A DNA stretch of 64,000 bases, from contig NZ_JAUOZU010000014.1 of the NCBI RefSeq assembly GCF_030551875.1, positions 1 through 64,000 on the forward strand. The letters run 5' to 3'. The translations under genes were made by a program, and so were the position numbers. The DNA comes from Fluviirhizobium alvei. GTDB lineage: Bacteria; Pseudomonadota; Alphaproteobacteria; Rhizobiales; Rhizobiaceae. Positions 25,798 through 34,396 of the stretch are shown here, piece after piece. Numbering within the stretch: the first letter of the stretch is position 1; the number at the start of each line of letters is the position of its first letter. The notes under the pieces were generated by a model. The model did no database searches. It was not told the DNA's origin and was given only the letters and a program-made list of their open reading frames with translations.

Positions 25798-27249
25798 TCA
25801 GTTGTCCTGGCCGGCGCCCAGTCTTGCAAAGGCGGCCGGATCGGCAGCCTTCAGACGCGCCGCCAAAGCCAGTCCTATGACGCCAGCGATGACCACCAGC
25901 CCCGGCAGGACGATCGCGAGGACGCCATTCGCACCGGCAATCGCGCCAAAATCCACTGCAATCTTGTAGACGAGCGCAAGCAGGATGACACCGGTGATGA
26001 CCGGCAGAACCTTGGTCACGATCGCATTCTTCTCAAGGCCTGGGTTGCGGCTGAAGAACATCAGGATCGCAAAAGCGGTGAATGCCATCAGCAGGATGAT
26101 TGCGAGCGTACCGACATTGGTGAGCCAGGAGAACAGTGCCAGCACCGGATCCTGCCCGGTCACAGCAAACAGGGCCACTACCAGAATGGCAATCACGGTC
26201 TGGATGACGGAGCCGACATGCGGGCTCTGATATTTCGGATGCGTGACTCCAACACTTCTCGGCAGCAAGCCTTCGCGGCCGGCAACATAAATGTAGCGGG
26301 CGACGCCATTGTGAAAGGCCAGCACGCCGGCGAACAGGCTGGTGACCAGCAGGATGCCCATGATGGTGCCGATGCCGTGACCGACATAGCGATCCGCCAG
26401 GATGAACAGGAAGGTGGTGGGGTCCTGCAGGCCCTGCAGTTCGGGCACCAGCTTGTCGACACCGGCACCGTTGACCATCAGCCAGGAGGTGAGCATGTAG
26501 AAGAGGCCGATGATGAGCACCGAGATATAGGTGGCGCGCGGCACGGTCTTGTGCGGTTCGCGAGCCTCTTCGCTGTAGATCGTGGTGGCTTCAAAGCCGA
26601 TGAAAGCGGCAAAGCAGAACAGGATACCGATTGCCGGCACGCCGCTCATGAAGGCTGTAGGCGTGAACGGCGCCATCGAAAGTCCGCTATCGCCACCGGT
26701 TGTAACGATTGCCGCATCGATGACGAGCACGACGAGATATTCGAGAATGACGAGGATCGTCAGAACCTTCGCCGAGAGATCAACCCGGCGGTAGCCGAAC
26801 ACTGCAACGATGGCAATGCCGATATAGGTCCAGACCCACCAGGGCATTTCCAGTCCCCAGCCGGCGAAAAGTCCGGATGTGGCCGCGCCGAACAGGCCGA
26901 AGACGCCAATCTGCATGGCATTATAGGCCAGAATGGCGATCATGGCAGCAGCGCCACCCATCATGCCACCCAGTCCCTGGGCGGTATAGGCGTAGAAGGC
27001 GCCCGCATTGCGGATATGCCGCGCCATGGCGACATAGCCGACGGCAAACAGGATCAGGATAACGGTGACCAGAAGGAAGGTCAGCGGAATGCCCACGCCA
27101 TTGCCGAGCAGCATGGCCAGCGGTACGCCGCCAGCGACCGCTGTCAAAGGCGCGGCGGCAGAAACCACCAGAAAGGTAACGGCGCTGACGCCGAGACTGT
27201 TTTTGCGCAGCTGGTTGTCACCGCTGGCTTGTGTGCCTGAATTGCTCAT
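25798..27249 (-). CDS. APC-superfamily amino acid/amine permease
   Basis: 483 residues with about 12 membrane helices. The family start SLGVSAVTFLVVSAAAPLTAVAGG (unwound TM1 region) and GAFYAYTAQGLGGMMGG, plus EEAREPHKTVPRATYIS after TM6, are hallmarks of APC amino-acid permeases. It imports an amino acid or amine into the cytoplasm. First gene of the minus-strand operon; the promoter region is shared with the divergent iclR gene and holds tandem inverted-repeat boxes. Substrate is unknown; the adjacent transaminase, phospho-lyase and kinase suggest a hydroxylated or omega-amine amino acid. Confidence 0.88.
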   Translation of the reverse strand: MSNSGTQASGDNQLRKNSLGVSAVTFLVVSAAAPLTAVAGGVPLAMLLGNGVGIPLTFLLVTVILILFAVGYVAMARHIRNAGAFYAYTAQGLGGMMGGAAAMIAILAYNAMQIGVFGLFGAATSGLFAGWGLEMPWWVWTYIGIAIVAVFGYRRVDLSAKVLTILVILEYLVVLVIDAAIVTTGGDSGLSMAPFTPTAFMSGVPAIGILFCFAAFIGFEATTIYSEEAREPHKTVPRATYISVLIIGLFYMLTSWLMVNGAGVDKLVPELQGLQDPTTFLFILADRYVGHGIGTIMGILLVTSLFAGVLAFHNGVARYIYVAGREGLLPRSVGVTHPKYQSPHVGSVIQTVIAILVVALFAVTGQDPVLALFSWLTNVGTLAIILLMAFTAFAILMFFSRNPGLEKNAIVTKVLPVITGVILLALVYKIAVDFGAIAGANGVLAIVLPGLVVIAGVIGLALAARLKAADPAAFARLGAGQDN

Positions 27250-27362
27250 ATCGCTTAAGCTCCCCTTTGGCGTTGCGATCTTAACCGTCGCCCGAAAACG
27301 ACGATCCTCCAGTTAGAACCTGCTGCCGATTTTGTTGTTGTTCTTGGCAGTGCAGTTCGCTA

Positions 27363-27398
27363 CGGTTCAAATATTGAACCTTCGCTTCAAATATAGAC
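27363..27398. promoter_or_regulatory. Tandem IclR-type operator in the permease/iclR divergent promoter
   Basis: GGTTCAA (27364-27370), ATA, TTGAACC (27374-27380) is a perfect 7-3-7 inverted repeat. A diverged copy, CGCTTCAAATATAGAC, starts exactly 20 bp later (27383-27398). Two boxes two helical turns apart fit cooperative binding by the IclR dimer encoded at 27524 (inference). Confidence 0.6.
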
Positions 27399-27523
27399 TT
27401 GCAAAATGCCATATCACCTGTCAAGTTATTTCGCATGTTAAGTATCTAGGCGCCGCCAGAAGCGCACTTGACAGGTGGGCAACCACCAGAGCCGGGCGTC
27501 AAAACCCGGCAGACGAGGAAAAA

Positions 27524-28312
27524 ATGGGAACGATCAGTAAGGCGCTGACATTGCTGGACACGCTGTCGCTCATGGAGAAGGATGCCGGCCTCACCGAGGT
27601 CGCGACCGCCTGTGGGCTGGACAAGGCGACGACCAGGCGATTCCTGGTCGAGCTTGAGAAGCATGGCTTCGTCGAGCAGGTCGCAGACAGTCGAAAGTAC
27701 CGATTGGGTTCAGCACCCGTCAGGCTCGGACGCATTCGCGAAGCCCGCTATCCGTTTCTCAAGACCGCCCTGCCCTTTGTACGGCAATTGATGGAGGAAA
27801 GCGGCGAAACGGTTCATCTGTCGGAATATTCCGGCGGGCGCCTTTCGACCGTCCATGTCGAGGATTCGACCAAGGCCCATCGCGTCTTCATCGCCATCGG
27901 CACCCTGTTGCCATTTCATGCCACGGCTTCAGGCCTCGCTTTCATCGCCGCCTGTCCCGACAAGGATGTCGAAGCAGCACTTGCTTTGCCCCTTACTGCC
28001 TACACCGACCACACGACCCGCGACGCAGCCTCTTTCCGCAAGGCGGTCGAGCAGACGCGGCGCGATGGCTATTCCGTCAATCGCCAGGGCATGGAAATCG
28101 GCGTGTTCAGCACTTCGGCGGCAATCGCTGCACCGGGCGCCCGACCGATCGGCTGCGTTACCGTCGCAGCCCCCCTGGCGCGCACCGATCCCGATACCAT
28201 TCGCAAGCATGGGGAGGCAGCCGCAGCGGCCGCCAGACGGATTTCACAAGCATTTTTCGGCGCTGACCGCAAGGAACCGGCTGCGCTGCAAGAAGGGAGA
28301 AAATCGGGATGA
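27524..28312 (+). CDS. IclR-family transcriptional regulator
   Basis: 262 residues. Winged HTH at residues 3-65 (ALTLLDTLSLMEKDAGLTEV, TTRRFLVELEKHGFVEQ) and the IclR effector domain from about residue 75 (PFVRQLMEESGETVHLSEY, AIGTLLPFHATASGLAFIA, VNRQGMEIGVFSTSAAI). The frame is open for 64 codons upstream through the promoter region, but GAGGAA lies 5 nt before ATG 27524. Its stop overlaps the next gene by 4 bp (ATGA), so it is cotranscribed with the plus-strand operon while facing the divergent permease operon. It probably controls both from the tandem operator at 27363-27398. Confidence 0.9.
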   Translation: MGTISKALTLLDTLSLMEKDAGLTEVATACGLDKATTRRFLVELEKHGFVEQVADSRKYRLGSAPVRLGRIREARYPFLKTALPFVRQLMEESGETVHLSEYSGGRLSTVHVEDSTKAHRVFIAIGTLLPFHATASGLAFIAACPDKDVEAALALPLTAYTDHTTRDAASFRKAVEQTRRDGYSVNRQGMEIGVFSTSAAIAAPGARPIGCVTVAAPLARTDPDTIRKHGEAAAAAARRISQAFFGADRKEPAALQEGRKSG

Positions 28313-29562
28313 GCCAAACGGCGCAAAGGCCCAGAATTTTGGTCATCGGTACGGGTGACACGAAGAGCGACGAACTGAACTTCATGGCTGGCAAGATTTC
28401 GGAAGCCGGCGGCGAAGCCATCATGGTCGATGTCAGCGTGCTGGGCGATCCGCCCTACGTACCGGAATATTCCAAGCATGACATCGCCTTTGCGGCCGAA
28501 ACAACCATAGAGGACATCATCGGCAGCGGCGACGAAAATACATCCATGGCGCTGATGGCGAAGGGCGCCTGCAACCTCATACGTACGCTTCATGACGAAG
28601 GGCTGATGGACGGGATGATCGCGCTTGGCGGCTCCATGGGCACCGATCTGGCGCTCGATGTCGCCGCTGTTTTACCGCTCGGCGTCCCGAAATTCGTGGT
28701 CTCCACGATCGCCTATTCGCATCTTTTGCCGCCCGAGCGGATCGCGCCCGACCTGATGATGATCCTCTGGGCCGGCGGTCTCTACGGGCTCAACGATATC
28801 TGCAGTTCGGTTCTGTCGCAGGCCTGTGGCGCTGTCGTGGGTGCGGCCAAGCATGGCACGCGCCCGAAGGGCGACCGGCCGCTGATCGGCATGACTTCGC
28901 TCGGCTCTTCCTGCCTCAAATACATGAAATATCTCCGGCCCGAGCTGGAACGCCGCGGCTATGACGTGGCGGTCTTCCATGCAACCGGCATGGGCGGCCG
29001 CGCCTTCGAGGCCATCGCGGCGCAGAAGGGCTTTGCCGCCGTCTTCGATTTCTGCATTCAGGAAATCTCCAACCACCATAACGGCACTGTCGTCACCTCC
29101 GGCCCGGACCGGATGGAAAATGCCGGTCGCTTCGGTATTCCGCAGATCGTGGCACCGGGTGCAGTCGATATGGTGGATCTGCAGGCCTGGCGCCCCCTGC
29201 CCGACCGTTTCGCCGAACGGCCCTTCCATGCCCATAACCGCCTGATCGCTTCGGTCACCACCGATCCGAATGGACGTCGCGAGATTGCCCGCGTCATCGG
29301 CGAGAAACTGGCAGCGGCTCATTCGCCCGTCGCCTTCATCCTGCCCGTCCGGGGCATCCAGGAATGGGACCAGGAGGGTGAGCCGCTCTATGAGCCCGAG
29401 GCGCTCGACGCCTTCGTCGACGCCATGCGTCAGGCCGTGCCGGCCAAGGCACGCTATGAGGAAATCGACGCCCATATCAATGCACCCGAATTTGCTGCCA
29501 AGGCACTCGAGATTCTCGATGCCTGGGTGGATCAGGGACTGGTTGCGAAAGGACGCCCATGA
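28309..29562 (+). CDS. Tm-1-like ATP-binding protein, UPF0261 family
   Basis: 417 residues, the whole UPF0261/Tm-1-like fold: N-terminal GTGDTKSDELNFMAGKI (residues 14-30), then DGMIALGGSMGTDLA and MTSLGSSCLKYMKYLRPELE, and the second half with PQIVAPGAVDMVDL and FILPVRGIQEWDQEG. Tm-1 in tomato uses this domain to bind ATP and block tobamovirus replication; bacterial members have no agreed function and often sit in catabolic operons. It lies between the IclR gene and a HAD gene, with 4-bp overlaps on both sides, so a metabolic role linked to the aminotransferase/kinase genes is likely. Confidence 0.85.
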   Translation: MSQTAQRPRILVIGTGDTKSDELNFMAGKISEAGGEAIMVDVSVLGDPPYVPEYSKHDIAFAAETTIEDIIGSGDENTSMALMAKGACNLIRTLHDEGLMDGMIALGGSMGTDLALDVAAVLPLGVPKFVVSTIAYSHLLPPERIAPDLMMILWAGGLYGLNDICSSVLSQACGAVVGAAKHGTRPKGDRPLIGMTSLGSSCLKYMKYLRPELERRGYDVAVFHATGMGGRAFEAIAAQKGFAAVFDFCIQEISNHHNGTVVTSGPDRMENAGRFGIPQIVAPGAVDMVDLQAWRPLPDRFAERPFHAHNRLIASVTTDPNGRREIARVIGEKLAAAHSPVAFILPVRGIQEWDQEGEPLYEPEALDAFVDAMRQAVPAKARYEEIDAHINAPEFAAKALEILDAWVDQGLVAKGRP

Positions 29563-30218
29563 GCAACGACAATTCTAAAAAGGCGCTGATTCTCGATTTC
29601 GGCGGCGTCGTTACCCGGACCCTCTTCGAAACCCACGATGTGACCGAACGTGCCCTGAGCCTTCCGCCGGGAAGCCTGACCTGGCGCGGTCCGTTCGATC
29701 CGTCGACCGATCCGCTCTGGGTCAGCATGCAGAACCGCGAGATTACCGAACGCGATTACTGGATGACCCGCACCCGCGAAGTCGGCGAACAGCTCGGCGA
29801 GACCTGGACCGACATGAAGACCTTCGTCCAGCGCGCCCGTGGCGCCGAGCCGGAGCTGGTGCTGCGGCCAGAAGCGCGTGACGCGATCCTCAAGACCAAG
29901 GCGGCGGGGGTGAGACTCGCCATCCTGTCGAACGAACTCGACCTGTTCTATGGCGTCGAGTTCCGCAAGCGCTTTCCGCTGATCGATCTCTTCGATGTCA
30001 TCGTCGATGCGACCTACACACAGATCCTCAAGCCCGATCCGCGCGCCTATGAGCTGGTGCTCGCCGAACTCGGGCTCGACCGCGAGAACTGCGTCTTCGT
30101 CGACGACCAGAAAAAGAACATCGAGGGCGCCGTCGCCGTCCATTTGCCGCATGTGCATTTCGACGTCACCCGCCCTGCCGAAGGCTACCACCGCGCACTA
30201 GCGATGCTCGGACTCTGA
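29559..30218 (+). CDS. HAD-superfamily protein with Gly in place of the acid/base Asp
   Basis: 219 residues, HAD subfamily IA. Motif I is LDFGGVV (residues about 12-18): the nucleophilic Asp is present but the second Asp of DxD is Gly, so phosphatase turnover would need another acid. Motif II LSN, motif III KPDPRAY, and motif IV FVDDQKKNIEGA are intact. The DFGGV form is common among epoxide-hydrolase-like and dehalogenase-like HAD proteins. It overlaps the UPF0261 gene by 4 bp. In a cluster with a kinase it could act on a phosphorylated intermediate, but the motif I change makes that unsure. Confidence 0.82.
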   Translation: MSNDNSKKALILDFGGVVTRTLFETHDVTERALSLPPGSLTWRGPFDPSTDPLWVSMQNREITERDYWMTRTREVGEQLGETWTDMKTFVQRARGAEPELVLRPEARDAILKTKAAGVRLAILSNELDLFYGVEFRKRFPLIDLFDVIVDATYTQILKPDPRAYELVLAELGLDRENCVFVDDQKKNIEGAVAVHLPHVHFDVTRPAEGYHRALAMLGL

Positions 30219-30244
30219 AACAACCGAAACTATGAGGAACCCCC

Positions 30245-31603
30245 ATGCGTGAGACCAATTTCCTGATCGAGAACAATGCCCGCCACATGTGGCACCCGAT
30301 GGCGCATCCTGCCGAGATGCAAGCCAATCCACCCCATATCGTCCAGGCGGCCAAGGGCGTCGAAGTCACCGATGTCGAAGGCAAGACGCTGCTCGATGCG
30401 GTCGGCGGCCTGTGGAACGTCAATCTCGGCTATTCCTGCGAGCCGGTGAAGCAGGCCATCCGCGACCAGCTCGATGCGCTGCCCTATTATTCGACCTTCC
30501 GCGGCACCTCGACCGACACGGCGATCGAGCTTTCCTATGAACTGGCCGAATGGTTCAAGACGGATGGCCTGACGCGTGCCTTCTTCACGTCGGGCGGTTC
30601 CGATTCGGTCGAGACTGCCCTTCGGCTTGCCCGCCAGTATCACAAGATCAACGGCCAGCCGGAGCGCACCAAGTTCGTGGCGCTCAAGAAGGGCTATCAC
30701 GGCACCCATTTCGGCGGCGCCTCCGTCAATGGCAATGCGAATTTCCGCCGCAACTACGAGCCGCTGCTGCCGGGCGTGTTCCATCTCGCCGCTCCCTACA
30801 GCTACCGCAACCCCTTCAACACCACTGATCCGGCGGAAATCGCCCAGGCAATCGCCCGCCAGTTCGAGGACGAGATCGCCTTCCAGGGCGCCGATACGAT
30901 CGCGGCCATGATCATGGAGCCGGTTCTGGGGTCGGGTGGCGTCATCGTTCCACATGAGACATTCATGCCGCTGATGCGCGCGATCTGCGATCGCCACGGC
31001 ATTCTGCTGATCGCCGACGAAGTGATCACCGCCTTTGGCCGTACCGGCGCCTGGACCGGATCGCGCGGCTGGGGTGTGAAGCCGGACCTGATGTGTACGG
31101 CGAAAGCCATCACCAACGGCTATTTCCCGTTCGGTGCCGTAATGATCGCCGAAAAGGTCGCCGCCGTGTTCGAAGGATCGAAGGGTGCGGTCGGCTCGAT
31201 CGGCCATGGCTACACCTATTCCGGCCATCCGGTTGGTGCTGCCGCAGCCCTCGCAACGCTCAAGGAAACGAACCGGCTTAACGTGGCCGCCAATGCCGCA
31301 GCCCGTGGCGCCGAGCTTCTTGCCGGCCTTGAAGACCTGAAGGCCAAGCACGAACTCGTCGGCGATGTCCGTGGTCGCGGTCTGATGTGCGCGCTCGAAC
31401 TCGTCTCCGACCGCAAGACCAAGGCAGGCGCCGCCAAGGATACGGTCCAGAAAGTCTTCGACACGGCCTATGCCGAGGGCGTCATGATCCGCACCTCGGG
31501 TTACAACGTCATCATCTCGCCGCCGCTCGTCATCACCGCCGATGATGTATCGCGGATCGTTTCTGCACTCGACGCCGGGCTTACCGCCGCCGGAGGGAAA
31601 TGA
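30245..31603 (+). CDS. Class III aminotransferase (omega-amino acid:pyruvate/polyamine type)
   Basis: 452 residues, fold-type I PLP enzyme. It has FFTSGGSDSVETALRLARQY, YHGTHFGGASVNGN, the cofactor Asp in LIADEVITAFGRTG, and the Schiff-base Lys in CTAKAITNGYFPFGAV. These features are those of omega-amino acid--pyruvate and putrescine-type transaminases (TIGR/SpuC-like group). GAGGAA precedes ATG 30245. Followed by a second class III enzyme after 1 bp. It transfers an amino group from an omega-amino or diamino compound to pyruvate, giving a semialdehyde that the divergent aldehyde dehydrogenase could oxidise (inference). Confidence 0.88.
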   Translation: MRETNFLIENNARHMWHPMAHPAEMQANPPHIVQAAKGVEVTDVEGKTLLDAVGGLWNVNLGYSCEPVKQAIRDQLDALPYYSTFRGTSTDTAIELSYELAEWFKTDGLTRAFFTSGGSDSVETALRLARQYHKINGQPERTKFVALKKGYHGTHFGGASVNGNANFRRNYEPLLPGVFHLAAPYSYRNPFNTTDPAEIAQAIARQFEDEIAFQGADTIAAMIMEPVLGSGGVIVPHETFMPLMRAICDRHGILLIADEVITAFGRTGAWTGSRGWGVKPDLMCTAKAITNGYFPFGAVMIAEKVAAVFEGSKGAVGSIGHGYTYSGHPVGAAAALATLKETNRLNVAANAAARGAELLAGLEDLKAKHELVGDVRGRGLMCALELVSDRKTKAGAAKDTVQKVFDTAYAEGVMIRTSGYNVIISPPLVITADDVSRIVSALDAGLTAAGGK

Positions 31604-31604
31604 G

Positions 31605-32891
31605 GTGAGCGACAAGACCGCGCTTCTTGCCCGTCGCCAACGTCTTCTCGGCCCCAACATGTCAACCTTCTACGACGACCCCGTGCATATCGTGCGGGGA
31701 GAAGGTGTGTGGCTCTGGGATGCCGACGGGCGCAAATATCTCGACTGCTACAACAATGTGCCACATGTCGGCCATTGTAATCCGCGCGTTGTGGAGGCCA
31801 TCTGCAGTCAGGCCTCGACGCTCAATACCCACACGCGTTACCTGCATGAGGGTATTCTCGACTATGTCGAGCGCCTGACGGCAACCTTCGAGGAACCCCT
31901 GAAGACGGCAATCCTGACCTGTACCGGCTCTGAGGCGAATGATATCGCGCTGCGGATGGCCGAAGCCATGACCGGCAAGCGCGGCATCATCGCCACCGAC
32001 GCCACCTATCACGGCAACACGACGCTGGTCAGCCATCTGTCGAAGAGCAATGTGCCGGAAGTGGGCTTCGGTCTGGGCCAGTATCTCAGCCATGTCGAAG
32101 CGCCGGACAGCTACCGCATCGCCGATCCTGACGGGCAGCGCTTTGCCGCAAAGGTGCAGGAAGCGATCGACGATCTCGAACAGCGCGGCATCGGCTTTGC
32201 AGCACTGATCGTCTGCCCCCTCTTTCTCAACGAGGGCTTCCCGACGCAGGCAGAGGGCTGGCTGAAACCGGCCGCCGAAGCTGTCCGGCGCGCTGGAGGC
32301 CTGCTGATCTGCGATGAGGTCCAGTCCGGTTTCGGCCGCTCAGGCAGCCGTTTCTGGGCCCACCAGAAGCAGGGCGTGGTTCCCGACATCGTCACCATGG
32401 GCAAGCCGATGGGCAATGGCCATCCGGTTGCGGGGCTGGTCACCAGCACCGAAATCATGACCCGCTTCCGAAAATCCTTCCGGTACTTCAACACGTTCGG
32501 TGGCAATCCCGTCAGTACGGCCGCAGCCATGGCCGTGCTCGAGGAACTGCAGGAGAAGAACCTGCAGGCCCACGCCGCAAGGATGGGCAAACTGGCCCGT
32601 GAGCGTCTGAGCCAGCTTGCCGGAAAGTACGAAATAATTGGCGATGTCCGCCAGTCCGGCATGGTGTTCGGCGCCGAATTCGTCCTCGACCGGGAAACAA
32701 AGGAACCGGCGGTCGCCTTCACGGACAGGGTCGTCAACCGGATGCGCGAGCGCGGCATCATTCTGTCGAAGCTCGGTCGCCACAAGAATACCCTGAAGAT
32801 CCGGCCACCGATGCCCTTTGCCGAGGAGCATCTCGATCTCCTGATGACCACGCTCGATGCGGTGATCGCTGAAACGCTGGAGGCGGCATGA
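31605..32891 (+). CDS. Class III aminotransferase-fold enzyme, phospho-lyase-like (ETNPPL/PHYKPL type)
   Basis: 428 residues from a GTG start at 31605, chosen because GGAGGG lies 8 nt upstream and the longer frame to 31542 overlaps the previous gene. The N-terminal block PVHIVRGEGVWLWDADGRKY, then NVPHVGHCNP and LNTHTRYLHEGILDYVERL, closely follows the pattern of vertebrate AGXT2L proteins, which are ethanolamine-phosphate and 5-phosphohydroxylysine phospho-lyases. PLP residues: TCTGSEANDIAL, ICDEVQSGFGRSG, and Lys in TMGKPMGNGHP. The next gene, with a 4-bp overlap, is an APH-type kinase, as expected for a kinase plus phospho-lyase pair. A true aminotransferase cannot be excluded. Confidence 0.75.
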   Translation: MSDKTALLARRQRLLGPNMSTFYDDPVHIVRGEGVWLWDADGRKYLDCYNNVPHVGHCNPRVVEAICSQASTLNTHTRYLHEGILDYVERLTATFEEPLKTAILTCTGSEANDIALRMAEAMTGKRGIIATDATYHGNTTLVSHLSKSNVPEVGFGLGQYLSHVEAPDSYRIADPDGQRFAAKVQEAIDDLEQRGIGFAALIVCPLFLNEGFPTQAEGWLKPAAEAVRRAGGLLICDEVQSGFGRSGSRFWAHQKQGVVPDIVTMGKPMGNGHPVAGLVTSTEIMTRFRKSFRYFNTFGGNPVSTAAAMAVLEELQEKNLQAHAARMGKLARERLSQLAGKYEIIGDVRQSGMVFGAEFVLDRETKEPAVAFTDRVVNRMRERGIILSKLGRHKNTLKIRPPMPFAEEHLDLLMTTLDAVIAETLEAA

Positions 32892-33817
32892 CCCTGCCGG
32901 TGGATGCATCGCTTTGCGCATGGGGTCTCGAAGGCGCGCCCTGCTCCTTCGTCGCCGGCCGGGAAAACCAGGTTTTTCGGGTAACGACAAAGGCGGGCGA
33001 TTTCGCGCTCAGGATCAAGCGGCCCGGCTATCGCGATGAAGCCGAGCTTGTTTCCGAACTGAACTGGTTGCAGGCGATGGAACGGGCGGGGCTGCGAGTG
33101 CCGCGCCCGCTTCCATCACGCGCCGGACGCCTGCTCGAAAAGATCGACGCCTATCATGTCGACATGGTCAGCTGGCTGCCCGGCAAACCGCTGGGCAAGA
33201 GCCGGCAGCCGCTCGAACTGGCCGACCGATGCGGTACGGTTTTCGCTATCGGCGAAACCATGGCGCGCCTGCATGCGGCGTGCGACAGCTGGCAGCGCCC
33301 GGACGGTTTCAAGCGTTGCCACTGGGATCTCGAGGGACTGCTGGGCGAGGCTCCGCTATGGGACCGTTTCTGGGACAATCCCTCGCTCTCGGATGCGACG
33401 CGTGCCCTCTTCGTTCGCTTTCGGAACCAGGCCCGCGACCGGTTGACGGATTTGGCGCCCTCTCTCGATTACGGATTGATCCACGCCGATCTGGTTCGCG
33501 AAAACGTTCTTCTCGACGGCGGCAGGATTGCGCTGATTGATTTCGATGACGGTGGCTTCGGTTTTCGCGCGTTCGATGTGGCGACGGTGTTGCTGAAGAA
33601 CAGGGCCGAGCCGGATTATGCCGATCTCAGGGCGGCTCTCATCGAAGGCTATGCCAGCGTCCGGTCGCTCGATCTTGCCAATCTCGATCTCTTCCTCGCG
33701 CTCAGGGCCCTGACCTATGTCGGCTGGATCATCACGCGCATGCATGAGCAAGGCGGCATCGAACGTAACGAACGTTTCGTGATCGAGGCCGAAAGCCTGT
33801 GTGAGGCCCTGTGCTGA
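32888..33817 (+). CDS. APH-fold kinase (hydroxylysine kinase/homoserine kinase II-like phosphotransferase)
   Basis: 309 residues, aminoglycoside-phosphotransferase/choline-kinase fold. Brenner's motif HADLVRENVLL (His199, Asp201, Asn206) and the metal-binding Asp218 in IDFDDGGFGF are intact; the glycine-rich and lysine region FRVTTKAGDFALRIKRP is at residues 30-46. Homologues phosphorylate hydroxyl groups of small amino compounds, including hydroxylysine kinase (HYKK). Overlaps the phospho-lyase-like gene by 4 bp, and is convergent with hpaR. I infer it phosphorylates the hydroxyl that the phospho-lyase then eliminates. Antibiotic resistance is unlikely in this setting. Confidence 0.8.
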   Translation: MTLPVDASLCAWGLEGAPCSFVAGRENQVFRVTTKAGDFALRIKRPGYRDEAELVSELNWLQAMERAGLRVPRPLPSRAGRLLEKIDAYHVDMVSWLPGKPLGKSRQPLELADRCGTVFAIGETMARLHAACDSWQRPDGFKRCHWDLEGLLGEAPLWDRFWDNPSLSDATRALFVRFRNQARDRLTDLAPSLDYGLIHADLVRENVLLDGGRIALIDFDDGGFGFRAFDVATVLLKNRAEPDYADLRAALIEGYASVRSLDLANLDLFLALRALTYVGWIITRMHEQGGIERNERFVIEAESLCEALC

Positions 33818-33824
33818 GCGGAGG

Positions 33825-34298
33825 TCAGGCGCCCTCGTTGAAGGTCGAAACCTCGTCGAGAAGATCGAGCAGCAAATCGATCTTCTCGCGACCAAACTGC
33901 TTCTCGAGGCGATCGTAGATGAGGCGGCTCTCCGGTGCGACCTCGTTGATGATTGCCATGCCCGCAGGCGTGATCTTCAGCAGGACGCGGCGACCGTCAT
34001 TCTCGTCCTTGAGCTTGGCAATGATGCCGCGTTCTTCGAGCGAACGGATAATGCGCGTGAGGCTGGGCGCCAGGATGAAGGCCTTGTCGGCCATCTCGGA
34101 AGCATCGACCGTCTCCTGCTCGGCGAGAAGACGAATGACCCGCCACTGCTGTTCGGTAATGTCATGCGCGCTCAGCATCGGCCGAAAATGGCTCATCACA
34201 GCTTCACGGGCACGCAACAGTGCGATCGGCAAAGAACGCCGCGTGTTGCGTGGCAGAAAGGCATCCTGGGCGAGTTTGTTTTTCGGAGCGTCGGTCAT
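33825..34298 (-). CDS. hpaR: MarR-family repressor HpaR
   Basis: 157 residues, single MarR winged-helix domain: NTRRSLPIALLRAREAVMSHFRP-type start (residues 18-40), EQQWRVIRLLAEQETVDASE, recognition helix LAPSLTRIIRSLEERG, and wing DGRRVLLKITPAG. The opening RRSLPIALLRAREA is the HpaR hallmark. It represses homoprotocatechuate operons and is released by 4-HPA or homoprotocatechuate in E. coli. Divergent from hpaF-I with 128 bp between starts, and the palindrome at 34390 lies between. AAGGA precedes ATG 34298. A second copy of the operator sits before hpaD at 7079. Confidence 0.9.
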   Translation of the reverse strand: MTDAPKNKLAQDAFLPRNTRRSLPIALLRAREAVMSHFRPMLSAHDITEQQWRVIRLLAEQETVDASEMADKAFILAPSLTRIIRSLEERGIIAKLKDENDGRRVLLKITPAGMAIINEVAPESRLIYDRLEKQFGREKIDLLLDLLDEVSTFNEGA

Positions 34299-34368
34299 GC
34301 CGGGTTCTATCCTTCATTTCCCGGCCTTTTGCAATTGGGACAACCTTCGCATCACCGGCCGAAAGGGC

Positions 34369-34396
34369 TTGACATTCGCAGCCGTTTTATTAACAT
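34369..34396 (+). promoter_or_regulatory. Sigma70-type promoter of hpaFEDGHI
   Basis: TTGACA (34369-34374), 16-bp spacer, TAACAT (34391-34396; four of six consensus). The -10 lies inside the palindromic operator at 34390-34401, so a bound repressor would mask it. Confidence 0.55.

Noticed and set aside
32888-33817. Aminoglycoside resistance phosphotransferase
   Set aside because: The APH fold is shared by many small-molecule kinases; tight overlap with metabolic genes and absence of resistance context argue against it.
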